NCBI RefSeq assembly: GCF_002007605.1
Contig: NZ_CP019799.1
Coordinates: 2,706,001-2,770,000 of the forward strand
DNA from: Cellvibrio sp. PSBB023
GTDB taxonomy: Bacteria; Pseudomonadota; Gammaproteobacteria; Pseudomonadales; Cellvibrionaceae
DNA length: 64,000 nt
Direction of reading: 5' to 3'
Shown: in pieces, positions 48,540 through 58,769 of the stretch
Position numbering within the stretch: position 1 is the first letter of the stretch
Layout of the letters: each line of letters opens with the position of its first letter
The notes under the pieces: model-generated
The model's input: the letters and a program-made list of their open reading frames with translations, nothing else
The model's database searches: none
What the model was told of the DNA's origin: nothing
Made by a program: the position numbers and the translations under genes

Positions 48540-48558
48540 CCCCGGCGTTTTTTTATGC
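48513..48558 (-). terminator. rpmE terminator containing the nuclease start codon
   Basis: Perfect 18-base inverted repeat (48513-48530 with 48541-48558) including CGCCGGG / CCCGGCG and the flanking A- and T-runs, with a 10-base loop. The loop contains CAT at 48537-48539, the minus-strand ATG of the nuclease gene. It starts 28 bases after the rpmE stop. Confidence 0.9.
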
Positions 48559-48585
48559 GGCGCCACTAAGGCACGAAACAAGGTA

Positions 48586-48813
48586 TTAACCTTCTTTCTT
48601 TGCACCCGCGATACGGCTGCCAAAACGCTTGGTGAAGCGATCGATACGGCCGCCGGTATCAACGATTTTTTGCTTACCGGTGTAGAAAGGGTGGCAAGAA
48701 CCACATACGTCTACATGGAGCGCTTTACCCAAAGTAGAACGGGTAGAGAAGCTGTTGCCGCAGCTGCAAGTTACTGCAACTTCAACGTAATTTGGATGAA
48801 TATCTGCTTTCAT
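48586..48813 (-). CDS. rpmE: 50S ribosomal protein L31, zinc-binding form
   Basis: 75 residues from the ATG at 48813 (MKADIHPNY). Zinc ligands Cys16, Cys18, Cys37 and Cys40 are present, so this is the C+ type rather than the zinc-free paralogue Ykg[10 protein letters not shown] and [14 protein letters not shown] are intact. Confidence 0.97.
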   Translation of the reverse strand: MKADIHPNYVEVAVTCSCGNSFSTRSTLGKALHVDVCGSCHPFYTGKQKIVDTGGRIDRFTKRFGSRIAGAKKEG

Positions 48814-48986
48814 GATGAATGCCTTCTGTAAGCTGCGCCGCCACCCGATCTGCTTGCCGGGCACCGCACATTGGTTAAAAAAAACGGCTGTTTTCAAGGA
48901 GCGGCGATACTACCAGAAAACCGGTAGCACGCAACCGAAAACAACCGTTTCGCACAAAAAACACTCAGCAATGGCTAAACATCACC

Positions 48987-49274
48987 TTATTGCGGGCGAG
49001 GAGACCAAACTTTGCACCAGCCAGCCGCTTTCACTTCTTTGCCAGGGAAAATATTGCAACCAACCCATTCAGCGCTCAAATCGCCCTTGGCCTGGGCGCA
49101 ATTGGCGCAATTGCTGCCTGCATTCGGGCTCTGCTCTACATAACCCAGTGCACTGGCTTGTGGATCAGCGGGGGTAACCTGTACCGGCGCTTGCGCAACG
49201 GCGATTTGGGTTACTGGAATCAGCGCCAAACCGGCGCCAATGCCGGATAATTTCATAAAGTCTCTGCGTTTCAT
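48987..49274 (-). CDS. high-potential iron-sulfur protein (HiPIP)
   Basis: 95 residues from the ATG at 49274 (AAGAGG ribosome-binding site 8 bases upstream). Tat-type signal MKRRDFMKLSGIGAG, cleaved after AVAQ. The mature protein has four cluster cysteines: NCANC, VGCN and GWCKVW, the HiPIP pattern for a [4Fe-4S] cluster. It is a periplasmic electron carrier, often to a cytochrome oxidase or photosynthetic/respiratory complex; the partner is not in the window. Confidence 0.92.
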   Translation of the reverse strand: MKRRDFMKLSGIGAGLALIPVTQIAVAQAPVQVTPADPQASALGYVEQSPNAGSNCANCAQAKGDLSAEWVGCNIFPGKEVKAAGWCKVWSPRPQ

Positions 49275-49333
49275 ATACTGCACCTCTTGGGTTTATTAAT
49301 TAACTGACACGGTTGTTTGTTACTGGTTGTTAT

Positions 49334-49351
49334 AGATGGTTATAACCATCT
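49334..49351. repeat. perfect 18-bp palindrome between HiPIP and priA
   Basis: AGATGGTTATAACCATCT, perfectly self-complementary with no loop, 60 bases upstream of the HiPIP start on its transcribed strand. It is more like a dimeric regulator site than a hairpin. Confidence 0.6.
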
Positions 49352-49561
49352 TTATGATTACGACTCTCTCACTCCCTGCGCGATAGTTAAGCCTTATCGT
49401 CGCAGGCTGACATTGATATGTATCTATAGCAGCTGTTTTAGCTCCCGGCTTTATATACGGCACCAAAAACAAATCAGCCCAGCAGCAAGGACTGATAAGA
49501 CAGAAATCCAGCATCGATATAGGCTATTCTTGACGCCCGTTTGATTAACCCAGCCACTGCA

Positions 49562-51790
49562 ATGACCGCCACTTCGCCCACAGCCTTGCTCGAAATTGCC
49601 CTGCCCGTCCCACTGCGACGCCATTTCGACTATTTACCACCTGTCGATATATCCCCTGAACAAATAACCAACCTGTTGCCGGGAGTGTTGATACGCGTGC
49701 CGTTTGGCAGGCAAGAGCTGGTGGGAGTCCTGCTGCGCGTTAAAACCGCCAGCGAACAACCCAGCCACAAGTTGCGCGCCGCGCTGGCCGTTATCGATAC
49801 CGAACCCGCGCTAGATCAGGAGTTACTCGACCTGTGCCTGTGGGCTGCCGACTATTACCAATGTGCCGCCGGCGAAGCCTTGCAAACGGCCTTGCCTGTA
49901 CTTTTGCGCCAGGGCGATCCGGCACAATTGCGCGGTGAAGCGGTATTCACCCTGACCACCGAAGGTAAAGGCCTGCCAGTGGGTGGCCTCAAGCGTGCGC
50001 CCAAACAAGCGGCGCTGTTGGCGGCACTGCAAACCCAACCCCATCTCACTCGCGCCCAGTTGGAACAGTTAGATATACCACGCACCATTGCGACAACCCT
50101 TATCGACAAAGGGCTGGTTCACATCATCACCCTTGCCCCCGATTACACGCCACCGACAGGCCCACTACTGGGCGAGCCTTCACTCACCCTGAGCGAGGAG
50201 CAGCAAGCCGCGTTTGATCAAATTGATTACAACCGCTTTAAAACCTATTTGCTCGATGGCGCCACCGGTAGCGGCAAGACGGAAATATACCTGCAAGCGA
50301 TAGAAGAAACGCTCAAGAAAGGTAAACAAGCGTTAGTCTTGGTACCGGAAATTGGCCTGACGCCACAAACGCTGCAACGTTTTCAGCGCCGTTTTAACTT
50401 GCCGGTGGTGGCTTTGCATTCAGGTTTAAATGACCGCGAACGGCTGGATGCCTGGCTGCAAGCCCGCGCCGGTATTGCGCGAATCATCATTGGCACCCGC
50501 TCAGCACTGTTCACGCCGCTCAAGGCGCCGGGGATTATCATTATTGATGAAGAGCATGACGGCTCCTTCAAGCAGCAGGATGGTTTTCGCTACTCCGCAC
50601 GGGATTTGGCCGCCATGCGCGCCCATCGCTTGAATATTCCGCTGATTCTTGGCTCGGCCACACCCTCACTGGAAACCCTGCACAACGCTCATCAAGGCCG
50701 CTACCAACATTTGCGCTTGCAGGCTCGGGCAGGCAAGGCCAAACCGCCAGAGATTCAACTGCTGGATATACGGGGTGAAATTCTGCACGAAGGTTTTTCC
50801 CAAGCCAGTATTGAGGCCATTGGGGATAACTTACGCAAGGGTAATCAGGCACTGGTTTTCCTCAATCGCCGCGGTTATGCGCCGGCACTGGAATGCCACG
50901 ACTGCGGCTGGCTCGCCAACTGCAATCACTGCGATGCACGCATGACAGTGCATCAAACACCGCGCCATTTGCACTGCCATCACTGCGATCACCAGCGCGC
51001 CCTGCCCAAACGCTGCCCGAGCTGCAACAGCAGCAACATCCGCCCGCTGGGACAAGGCACCGAGCGTAGCGAACTGGTGCTGCAAGAGCTCTTCCCTGAC
51101 TACAAGGTAATCCGCGTAGACCGCGACTCCACACGCAACAAAAACAGCATGCAAAAATTGCTGGCCGATGTGCACAGCGGCGAGCCTTGTATTTTGATCG
51201 GCACCCAAATGCTCGCCAAAGGCCATCATTTTGAAAATGTCACACTGGTAGTGATTATCGATGCCGATGCCGGTCTGTTCAGCACCGATTTCCGCGGCCC
51301 GGAGCGCATGGGGCAACTGCTGTTACAAGTCGCCGGACGCGCCGGACGTGCCGAAAAGCCGGGGCGCGTGCTGCTGCAGAGCAACCACACCGATCACCCG
51401 CTGGTGCAAACGCTGGTTTATCAGGGCTATCACGCGCTGGCAGAGCTGATTTTGCAGGAGCGCCATATCACCCAATTACCGCCTTTTCGCCACCTTGCGC
51501 TGTTGCGCGCCGAGAGCAAACACGCGCAAGTGGCAGTAGCCTTTTTGCAACAGGCACGCCAGTTGGCCGAGGCCATACAAGCACCGAGCCCGCTGCTCAG
51601 CTACCTTGGCCCTTTACCGGCTATGATGGAAAAGCGTGGCGACCGCTACCGCTACCAGTTGCAGATCAGCGCGGCACAGCGCAAATCGCTCCAGCTGTTA
51701 TTAGGTCAACTCGCGCTGCAACTGGAGGCTCACCCACTGGCCAGCAAGGTGCGATGGTCGTTGGATGTCGACCCGCAGGAGATGGCATAA
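49562..51790 (+). CDS. priA: primosomal protein N' (replication restart helicase PriA)
   Basis: 742 residues from the ATG at 49562. The N-terminal 3'-OH-binding domain (ALPVPLRRHFDYLPP) is followed by a helicase core with LDGATGSGKTEIYLQ, IIIIDEEHDGSFKQQDG and the zinc-binding cysteines (CHDCGWLANCNHC, CHHC, CPSC). Motifs V-VI (GTQMLAKGHHFENVTLV, QVAGRAGRAEKPG) complete it. It restarts stalled forks. Confidence 0.97.
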   Translation: MTATSPTALLEIALPVPLRRHFDYLPPVDISPEQITNLLPGVLIRVPFGRQELVGVLLRVKTASEQPSHKLRAALAVIDTEPALDQELLDLCLWAADYYQCAAGEALQTALPVLLRQGDPAQLRGEAVFTLTTEGKGLPVGGLKRAPKQAALLAALQTQPHLTRAQLEQLDIPRTIATTLIDKGLVHIITLAPDYTPPTGPLLGEPSLTLSEEQQAAFDQIDYNRFKTYLLDGATGSGKTEIYLQAIEETLKKGKQALVLVPEIGLTPQTLQRFQRRFNLPVVALHSGLNDRERLDAWLQARAGIARIIIGTRSALFTPLKAPGIIIIDEEHDGSFKQQDGFRYSARDLAAMRAHRLNIPLILGSATPSLETLHNAHQGRYQHLRLQARAGKAKPPEIQLLDIRGEILHEGFSQASIEAIGDNLRKGNQALVFLNRRGYAPALECHDCGWLANCNHCDARMTVHQTPRHLHCHHCDHQRALPKRCPSCNSSNIRPLGQGTERSELVLQELFPDYKVIRVDRDSTRNKNSMQKLLADVHSGEPCILIGTQMLAKGHHFENVTLVVIIDADAGLFSTDFRGPERMGQLLLQVAGRAGRAEKPGRVLLQSNHTDHPLVQTLVYQGYHALAELILQERHITQLPPFRHLALLRAESKHAQVAVAFLQQARQLAEAIQAPSPLLSYLGPLPAMMEKRGDRYRYQLQISAAQRKSLQLLLGQLALQLEAHPLASKVRWSLDVDPQEMA

Positions 51791-51878
51791 CCCCAGGCGT
51801 AGTGACTGATCAGGGTAAGCCGTTTACAATCGCGCCCTCACCCTGCTATACCCTTGCCAACCTTGATACCCGAATTAC

Positions 51879-52433
51879 ATGAGTAGAGACTTCGCCAAAA
51901 AAAGCCGTGCGCCAGCGCGCCGCAGTTCATCCAGTAACCACAACAGCCCAACACCGGGCTGGCTATTTTTTGTTGCAGGTCTGGTATTGGGCGCATTTGC
52001 CGCCAGTTTCTACTTCATTAAAAACCCGACAACGGCACCCGCGCCCAAAGAGACGCCAAAACCCAAGGTAGAAGAGAACAAAACACCCAAGCCACGGTTT
52101 GACTTCTATAAATTGCTGCAAGAGAGCGAGACCATCGTTCCGGCCAGCGAAACCATCAACGACGACAAGCCCGCAACGGATCAAAACAAAACCGAATACA
52201 TACTGCAGGTTGGCTCTTTCCCCAAGGCCGATGACGCTGACAAGCTGCGTGCCCAGTTAATTATGATTAACCTGGATGCGCGCATCGAAAAAGTGGAAAT
52301 CCGCAAGGGCGAGGTATGGCACCGAGTGGTAGTCGGCCCCTTCAACACCCAGGCAGAGTTGACGACGGCGCGCAGTCAATTGGTGAATAATCAATACAAC
52401 GCGCTGGTACTGAAGCGCGCCAAAACCAAATAA
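51879..52433 (+). CDS. SPOR-domain membrane protein (FtsN-like)
   Basis: 184 residues: a short basic cytoplasmic part, one membrane helix (about 28-47, WLFFVAGLVLGAFAASFYF), a Pro/Lys-rich linker and a C-terminal SPOR domain (EYILQVGSFPKADDADKLRAQL to the end). It occupies the position of the SPOR gene before hslVU in Pseudomonas and could serve as FtsN, although the short length makes a full FtsN role uncertain. Confidence 0.88.
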   Translation: MSRDFAKKSRAPARRSSSSNHNSPTPGWLFFVAGLVLGAFAASFYFIKNPTTAPAPKETPKPKVEENKTPKPRFDFYKLLQESETIVPASETINDDKPATDQNKTEYILQVGSFPKADDADKLRAQLIMINLDARIEKVEIRKGEVWHRVVVGPFNTQAELTTARSQLVNNQYNALVLKRAKTK

Positions 52434-52463
52434 CTCGGCAGGTTTCGCCGGTATCAACAATAG

Positions 52464-52483
52464 AGCGCCTTGAAAAAGGCGCT
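52464..52483 (+). other. GAAA-capped stem-loop in the hslV leader
   Basis: AGCGCCTT-GAAA-AAGGCGCT, a perfect 8-bp stem with a GNRA tetraloop and no U-tract, 50 bases before hslV. A stabilising leader stem-loop has been reported for E. coli hslVU mRNA; a similar role here is inferred. Confidence 0.6.
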
Positions 52484-52533
52484 GCTGCCCCCACGTTTGT
52501 GACTTCTTCGTTGTAATTGTTAAAGGAAGTCCT

Positions 52534-53058
52534 GTGACTACAATTCTCTCTGTGCGCCGCGACGGGCAAGTGGTTATCGGTGGTGATGGCCAGGTTTCGC
52601 TGGGCAACACTGTTATGAAAGGCAATGCGCGCAAAGTGCGTCGCCTCTACAAAAACCAGGTATTGGCCGGATTCGCGGGCGGCACTGCAGATGCCTTCAC
52701 CCTGTTCGAGCGCTTTGAGGCAAAACTGGAAGCACACAATGGCCAACTCACCCGCGCCGCCGTTGAACTCGCCAAAGACTGGCGAACGGATCGCAGCCTG
52801 CGACGACTCGAAGCATTGCTCGCCGTCGCCGATAAAGATGCCTCTCTGATCATCACTGGCAATGGCGATGTCATTCAGCCCGAAGACGATTTAATCGCTA
52901 TTGGCTCCGGCGGTAATTACGCCCAGGCCGCCGCGCGTGCACTGCTCGATAACACCTCATTGGATGCCCGCAGTATTGTTGAAAAAGGGCTGAAAATTGC
53001 AGGGGATATCTGCGTATTTACCAATCAAACTCACACCATTGAAGTGTTGGATTATTAA
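52534..53058 (+). CDS. hslV: ATP-dependent protease subunit HslV
   Basis: 174 residues from a GTG start with an AAGGAAG site. The N-terminus MTTILSVRR exposes the catalytic Thr2 after Met removal; [15 protein letters not shown] and [17 protein letters not shown] are intact. It forms the proteolytic dodecamer capped by HslU. Confidence 0.97.
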   Translation: MTTILSVRRDGQVVIGGDGQVSLGNTVMKGNARKVRRLYKNQVLAGFAGGTADAFTLFERFEAKLEAHNGQLTRAAVELAKDWRTDRSLRRLEALLAVADKDASLIITGNGDVIQPEDDLIAIGSGGNYAQAAARALLDNTSLDARSIVEKGLKIAGDICVFTNQTHTIEVLDY

Positions 53059-53072
53059 TTAAAACTACATCC

Positions 53073-53182
53073 GCAGTTCTGATGGCCTACCTCGCTCAGA
53101 CCCGCCGTGAATACATCCTTGTAGGCTTGTCGTCGACATCCATGTCTCCGACAGTCTGCACGAGGTAGGCCACCAGAACCGC
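53073..53182. repeat. 110-bp imperfect palindromic element between hslV and hslU
   Basis: The outer arms (53074-53094 and 53161-53181) pair over about 20 positions with two mismatches, and the stem can be extended inward (CAGAC/GTCTG). Inside are two smaller hairpins, TACATCCTTGTA and GACATCCATGTC. The whole lies in the 155-base gap between two genes that are usually adjacent. It looks like a composite REP/MITE-type intergenic element. Confidence 0.65.
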
Positions 53183-53213
53183 TACCATTGAATTAAGCAA
53201 ACAAGAGCTTGTT

Positions 53214-54536
<1,323 letters not shown>

Positions 54537-54549
54537 GCATCAGCAGGCA

Positions 54550-54595
54550 ACACCACAAAACAGAATTACCCCTCTGTTTTGTGGTGTGTATTTTT
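54550..54595 (+). terminator. intrinsic terminator after hslU
   Basis: Perfect 15-bp stem (54550-54564 with 54573-54587), 8-base loop, then GTATTTTT, beginning 13 bases after the hslU stop. Confidence 0.92.
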
Positions 54596-54702
54596 CACTT
54601 TATGACAAGTGTGAATTGCCTGACAAAATAGATGGCGTAGAATCTCATCACTCCCACGCATTTATGCGCAGGCTTTGTTACCCACACCGTGTATTGCACC
54701 TC

Positions 54703-55089
54703 ATGACACCGACAAAAATTCGCTTTCACAAAGGCTCACAACAATTGGAGCTGCATTATGGTGCAGAGCAATGGTTATTGAGCGCGGAATTTTTACGCGT
54801 GCATTCGCCCAGTGCCGAAGTAAAAGGCCATGGACCAGGACAGGAGGTCTTGCAGTACGGCAAAAAAAACGTGGGTATTGTGGCGCTGGAACGCGCCGGT
54901 AACTACGCACTCAAATTGATCTTTGACGATGGTCATGCAACCGGTATTTATACCTGGGAATATTTACACCAGCTAGGCGCCAATCAAGCACAGCTTTGGG
55001 AGCGCTATTTACAACAATTGCATCAGGCAGGCAAAAGTCGTGATGCCGATACCAGTGTGGTGCGATTAATCGACCCGCAAAACCAGTAA
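54703..55089 (+). CDS. DUF971 domain protein
   Basis: 128 residues from the ATG at 54703. The whole protein is the DUF971 (GBBH-like N-terminal) domain: TPTKIRFHKGSQQLELHYG, LLSAEFLRVHSPSAEV, VGIVALERAGNYALKLIFDDGH and GIYTWEYLHQLG. Some family members bind zinc or are linked to iron-sulfur proteins. Gene position after hslU matches Pseudomonas. Confidence 0.9.
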   Translation: MTPTKIRFHKGSQQLELHYGAEQWLLSAEFLRVHSPSAEVKGHGPGQEVLQYGKKNVGIVALERAGNYALKLIFDDGHATGIYTWEYLHQLGANQAQLWERYLQQLHQAGKSRDADTSVVRLIDPQNQ

Positions 55090-55324
55090 CCTGCTTTTAC
55101 TTGCCGCCAATGTTTTAGCTGCAGGACATGTAAGAACTTTTTATGTATTGATTGCTATCGCTTGTTTGATAGCGCCTACCCCGGTTGAGCAGCAATCGCT
55201 GACAACAAATCACCACGAATAACAACAAAGACAAGTCGCCAACTTTCGCCAGCCATTGTGCTCTGGCGCGGGCATGCGTTTGTCTGCTTTTTGGTAACCA
55301 CTGTTAGATCGAGAACTGATACAC

Positions 55325-57169
55325 ATGGAAAAAAGGCATTTCATTGCTCACGGTTATTTCACCCTCTGGGTATTACTCTTATCGTTGATTCCACTCGCCA
55401 GTTACTGGTGGGTAATGCCCACTCCCGATAGCCTGCACGGGCAACTGTACCTGATCTCCAGCCTGGGTTATTACGGGCTGCTGCTCACGATAACTGCACT
55501 TGTCTTTTCACCGCTGGCAAGCACCGCCTGGACTCGTCCGCTCTATGCACTCCTGTTGACACTGTGGTTGCTGTATCTGCTGATTGATGCGGCCACCTTC
55601 AACCTTTATCTATTCCATGTGGATTGGATAATGCTCGAAATGTTTGTGATGGATTTTGAAGGCCTGGGGCTGCCGAACGCCGTGATTTTTGCAGCAATTG
55701 CCGTGGCGATTATGGCTGGCGCTGGCTGCTGGTGGCTGAGCCGCAAGGCATATCACATCACAACACAACACGCCTTGCGCGCGCAGCCATTATTCTGGGT
55801 GGCGGGTGCGATGCTGATACTGTTTGCGGTCAATTCATCGCTTAACATCTGGGCCGACAAATACCATCGCCAGGAAGTGAGTTACATCGCCCCCTATTTG
55901 CCCGTATATCGCCCGGCCACCAGCAGTAAGCACGCGGCCACACTGGCACGCATGCTACCGAGCCTGCTGCCTGCCACCTACGGCACCATGGATCGCGCGG
56001 CAATTCAGGAAAAGAGCGTAGTCCGCTACCCCTTGGAGCCATTGCAATGTGAAGCGCCCAGCCAGCCCAACTCCATTATCCTGCTGGTAGTGGAGAGCTG
56101 GCAGGCGGCGGCGCTGAACCCGGAAGTCATGCCAAATGTTGCGCGCTTCAGTCAAAAGGCGACGCGTTTTGAGCAACATATTTCAGGCGGTTCGGCGACT
56201 ATTCCCGGCCTGTTCAGCCTTTTCTATGGTTTGCACGCTAGCTATTACCCTGCCTTCAGAGCAACACCCGCGGCCAACCCCAGCGAATTTACCGAAACCC
56301 TGACCGATCAGGGGTTTGATGTGCGCGCATTTACCAATTCCAATCTGGATAGATTCTCCATGCGCCGCCTGATTTTCCCCCGCATGCCTAATTCGCATTT
56401 TTATCACGCCAAAACCGATGCGGCAGTGGTGAATCAATTTGTGCAGCAGCACCAGCAAACCACCACAAAGCCGCATTTTGATTTTGTGTTTTTAACCTCG
56501 TCGCACTCGCCCTACAAATACCCGAAGGATTTTGCGCGTTTTACGCCCTTGCCCAGTGTAAAAGGTGGCTATGCTTTTAATAAGCAGGCCGACAGCACGC
56601 CTTACAAAAATGACTACCACAACAGTTTGTTCTATGTGGATTATTTGCTCGGGAAAATTCTCGACCAACTTGAAAAAAATGGTGCGCTGGAGAATAGCTG
56701 GGTAATAGTAACGGGGGATCACGCGGAGGAGTTCAACGAAAATGACGCGGGCTTTTGGGGGCATGGCAGCAACTTTACCCGCTGGCAAACCCACACCCCA
56801 TTGCTGGTACATGCGCCCGGCCAAAAAGTCGCACGGCATGAGCACAAAGCCTCCAGTCATCAGGACATAGTGCCAACACTGATGCAGGAAGCGCTGGGTT
56901 GTAAAACCGCGCGCGAGGCCTATAGCACCGGCGCCAATCTATTCGACTTGCCAAACAATCGCAGCCTGGTGATGTCATCCTACTACAACAATGCTTACTG
57001 GATTGAGGGAACAGTGTTGGATCGCAGCACCGGTAAACAATACGCGTGGGGTGATATCAAAAACACCCGCCCGGTGCTGGACAAAACCAAATTACATCAA
57101 CTGCAGGATGAAGAGCGACGCTTTTTTAAAGATACGGAATCCCGTGCATTACTGTCGGGAAAACATTAG
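55325..57169 (+). CDS. YejM/PbgA-like sulfatase-fold membrane protein
   Basis: 614 residues. Five N-terminal membrane helices (to about residue 185) with the DUF3413-type region, then a periplasmic alkaline-phosphatase-superfamily domain: VVESWQAAALNPEVMPN, SGGSATIPGLFSLFYG (usual nucleophile Ser/Thr region) and TGDHAEEFNENDAGFWGHG. E. coli YejM regulates LpxC stability and so LPS synthesis; related enzymes transfer phosphoethanolamine. The role here is inferred by resemblance. It shares a hairpin over its stop with convergent uppP. Confidence 0.85.
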   Translation: MEKRHFIAHGYFTLWVLLLSLIPLASYWWVMPTPDSLHGQLYLISSLGYYGLLLTITALVFSPLASTAWTRPLYALLLTLWLLYLLIDAATFNLYLFHVDWIMLEMFVMDFEGLGLPNAVIFAAIAVAIMAGAGCWWLSRKAYHITTQHALRAQPLFWVAGAMLILFAVNSSLNIWADKYHRQEVSYIAPYLPVYRPATSSKHAATLARMLPSLLPATYGTMDRAAIQEKSVVRYPLEPLQCEAPSQPNSIILLVVESWQAAALNPEVMPNVARFSQKATRFEQHISGGSATIPGLFSLFYGLHASYYPAFRATPAANPSEFTETLTDQGFDVRAFTNSNLDRFSMRRLIFPRMPNSHFYHAKTDAAVVNQFVQQHQQTTTKPHFDFVFLTSSHSPYKYPKDFARFTPLPSVKGGYAFNKQADSTPYKNDYHNSLFYVDYLLGKILDQLEKNGALENSWVIVTGDHAEEFNENDAGFWGHGSNFTRWQTHTPLLVHAPGQKVARHEHKASSHQDIVPTLMQEALGCKTAREAYSTGANLFDLPNNRSLVMSSYYNNAYWIEGTVLDRSTGKQYAWGDIKNTRPVLDKTKLHQLQDEERRFFKDTESRALLSGKH

Positions 57170-57197
57170 TTGGGCACAGATTAATGTGCCCAACTAA
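57166..57197. terminator. hairpin spanning both stop codons of the convergent pair
   Basis: Perfect 13-bp inverted repeat (57166-57178 with 57185-57197), 6-base loop. It contains the sulfatase-like gene's TAG and ends beyond the uppP TAA, and encodes the uppP C-terminus SWAH. No T-run follows, so termination strength is uncertain. Confidence 0.6.
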
Positions 57198-58005
57198 TCA
57201 CCCCCGTGTAGGCCGTTGCCAACACCACTACGCCAAACGCGATGCGGTACCAGGCAAAGGCGATGTAAGTGTGTTTGCTGATAAATTTTAACAGGGCGCG
57301 CATCACCACAAAGGTGGCAATAAACGCGGTGACAAAACCGACGGCCAGAACGCTCGCATCGGACCAGGCCAACTGGTCGCGCGCGCCCCACAAACTGTAG
57401 AGCGATGCCGCCGAGATCATCGGAATAGCAAGGAAGAAAGAAAACTCGGTAGAAGCCTTGCGCGATAAACCAAAATACATGCCGCCGATGATGGTTGCAC
57501 CCGAGCGCGAGGTGCCGGGAATCAACGCCAGACATTGGCACAAGCCCACCTTCAAGGCATCGCTATAGCTCAAGTCATCCATTTCCTGAATGCGAGGGGC
57601 GTAAGCGTATTTTTCCACCCAAATAATGACAAACCCGCCCACAATAAAACCACCGGCAACGACATAAGGACTGAACAGATAAGCCATGATGAAATCGCTG
57701 AGCAAAAAACCAATCAGCGCCGCCGGAAAAAATGCCAGCGCCACATTGATAAACAAATTGCGCTCAACACCGGGGCGAACGGCACCACACAGGCTGCCAA
57801 AAATTTTGCGGCGATACTCCCACACAATCGCGAGCATAGCGCCCATTTGGATAAAAATTTCGAACAGGGTGCGCTTTTCATCTTCAAGGAAATTCATCAA
57901 ATCCGCAGCGAGAATCAAGTGACCGGTACTGGAAATGGGCAGCAGCTCGGTAACGCCTTCCACTATTCCCATGACAACCGCTTTGATCAACAACATAAAA
58001 TCCAC
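57181..58005 (-). CDS. uppP: undecaprenyl-diphosphatase UppP (BacA)
   Basis: 274 residues from a GTG start at 58005 (GAGG site 7 bases upstream). About eight membrane helices with the two catalytic re-entrant motifs, EGVTELLPISSTGHL (17-30) and PGTSRSGATI (about 167-176). It recycles the undecaprenyl phosphate carrier and gives bacitracin resistance. Confidence 0.97.
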   Translation of the reverse strand: MDFMLLIKAVVMGIVEGVTELLPISSTGHLILAADLMNFLEDEKRTLFEIFIQMGAMLAIVWEYRRKIFGSLCGAVRPGVERNLFINVALAFFPAALIGFLLSDFIMAYLFSPYVVAGGFIVGGFVIIWVEKYAYAPRIQEMDDLSYSDALKVGLCQCLALIPGTSRSGATIIGGMYFGLSRKASTEFSFFLAIPMISAASLYSLWGARDQLAWSDASVLAVGFVTAFIATFVVMRALLKFISKHTYIAFAWYRIAFGVVVLATAYTGVISWAH

Positions 58006-58181
58006 AACGACACCTCAGCCCAAAAAATAGCCCCTCACTCAGGGGGCACCAGATTCACGCGCAAGTCTGCGGTAATCGGCTATTGTTTGCAAATTCAGCC
58101 CGTATTCAGCACCGCGGCAGCATATACTGTGTAATCTTATTGACTGCAATTTTCTCCCTCACGCATTCCAAGGAGTTAACC

Positions 58182-58733
58182 ATGCGCCAACTCTTTTTTC
58201 GTTTGAGCACACTGCTATTCGGCATTGGTATGTTGGTGCTTTCCGGCTGTGCCAATGTGCATTACGCCAATGACTATAAATCGGGGACGGACTTTACCGG
58301 CCTGAAAACCTACAGCTGGCGCGCTGTCACTGTGGATATAGGCGGAACCGATCCCGCGCTGCTCGAGCGCCTCGCGGACAACCAACTAGCCGCGCAGGGT
58401 TTTGTTCGCACACAGGCTAATCCCGATATGCTGCTGGACATGCAAGTATTCGCACGCCAGAGCAAAGGCGGCAACAGTAGTATCGGCATTGGCATTGGCA
58501 TGCCGGTGGGACGTCATGGCAGTGTTGGCCTGGGCACATCGCAGTTGCTGAACAAGGGTAAACAAGAAGGCGTGATGTTGATTGATGTCACCCGCGCCAG
58601 CGACAATACCCTGGTGTGGCGCGGCAGTGCCGAAGGCATTCCGTTGATTCAATTCTCGCTCAGCGCCGAACAAAAGCTGGGCGCCACACTGGCACAGTTA
58701 CTGGGCAAATTTCCGCCATCCAGCGCGCCTTAA
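58182..58733 (+). CDS. DUF4136 lipoprotein
   Basis: 183 residues from the ATG at 58182 (AAGGAG site). Lipobox LSGC with Cys23. The DUF4136 domain starts at ANDYKSGTDFTGLKTYSW and ends with SAEQKLGATLAQLLGKFPP; the middle is Gly-rich (SIGIGIGMPVG). Outer-membrane-associated lipoprotein of unknown role. Confidence 0.9.
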   Translation: MRQLFFRLSTLLFGIGMLVLSGCANVHYANDYKSGTDFTGLKTYSWRAVTVDIGGTDPALLERLADNQLAAQGFVRTQANPDMLLDMQVFARQSKGGNSSIGIGIGMPVGRHGSVGLGTSQLLNKGKQEGVMLIDVTRASDNTLVWRGSAEGIPLIQFSLSAEQKLGATLAQLLGKFPPSSAP

Positions 58734-58769
58734 CCCTCACACCGTTCCTAAAGACCGATAAGCGATACC

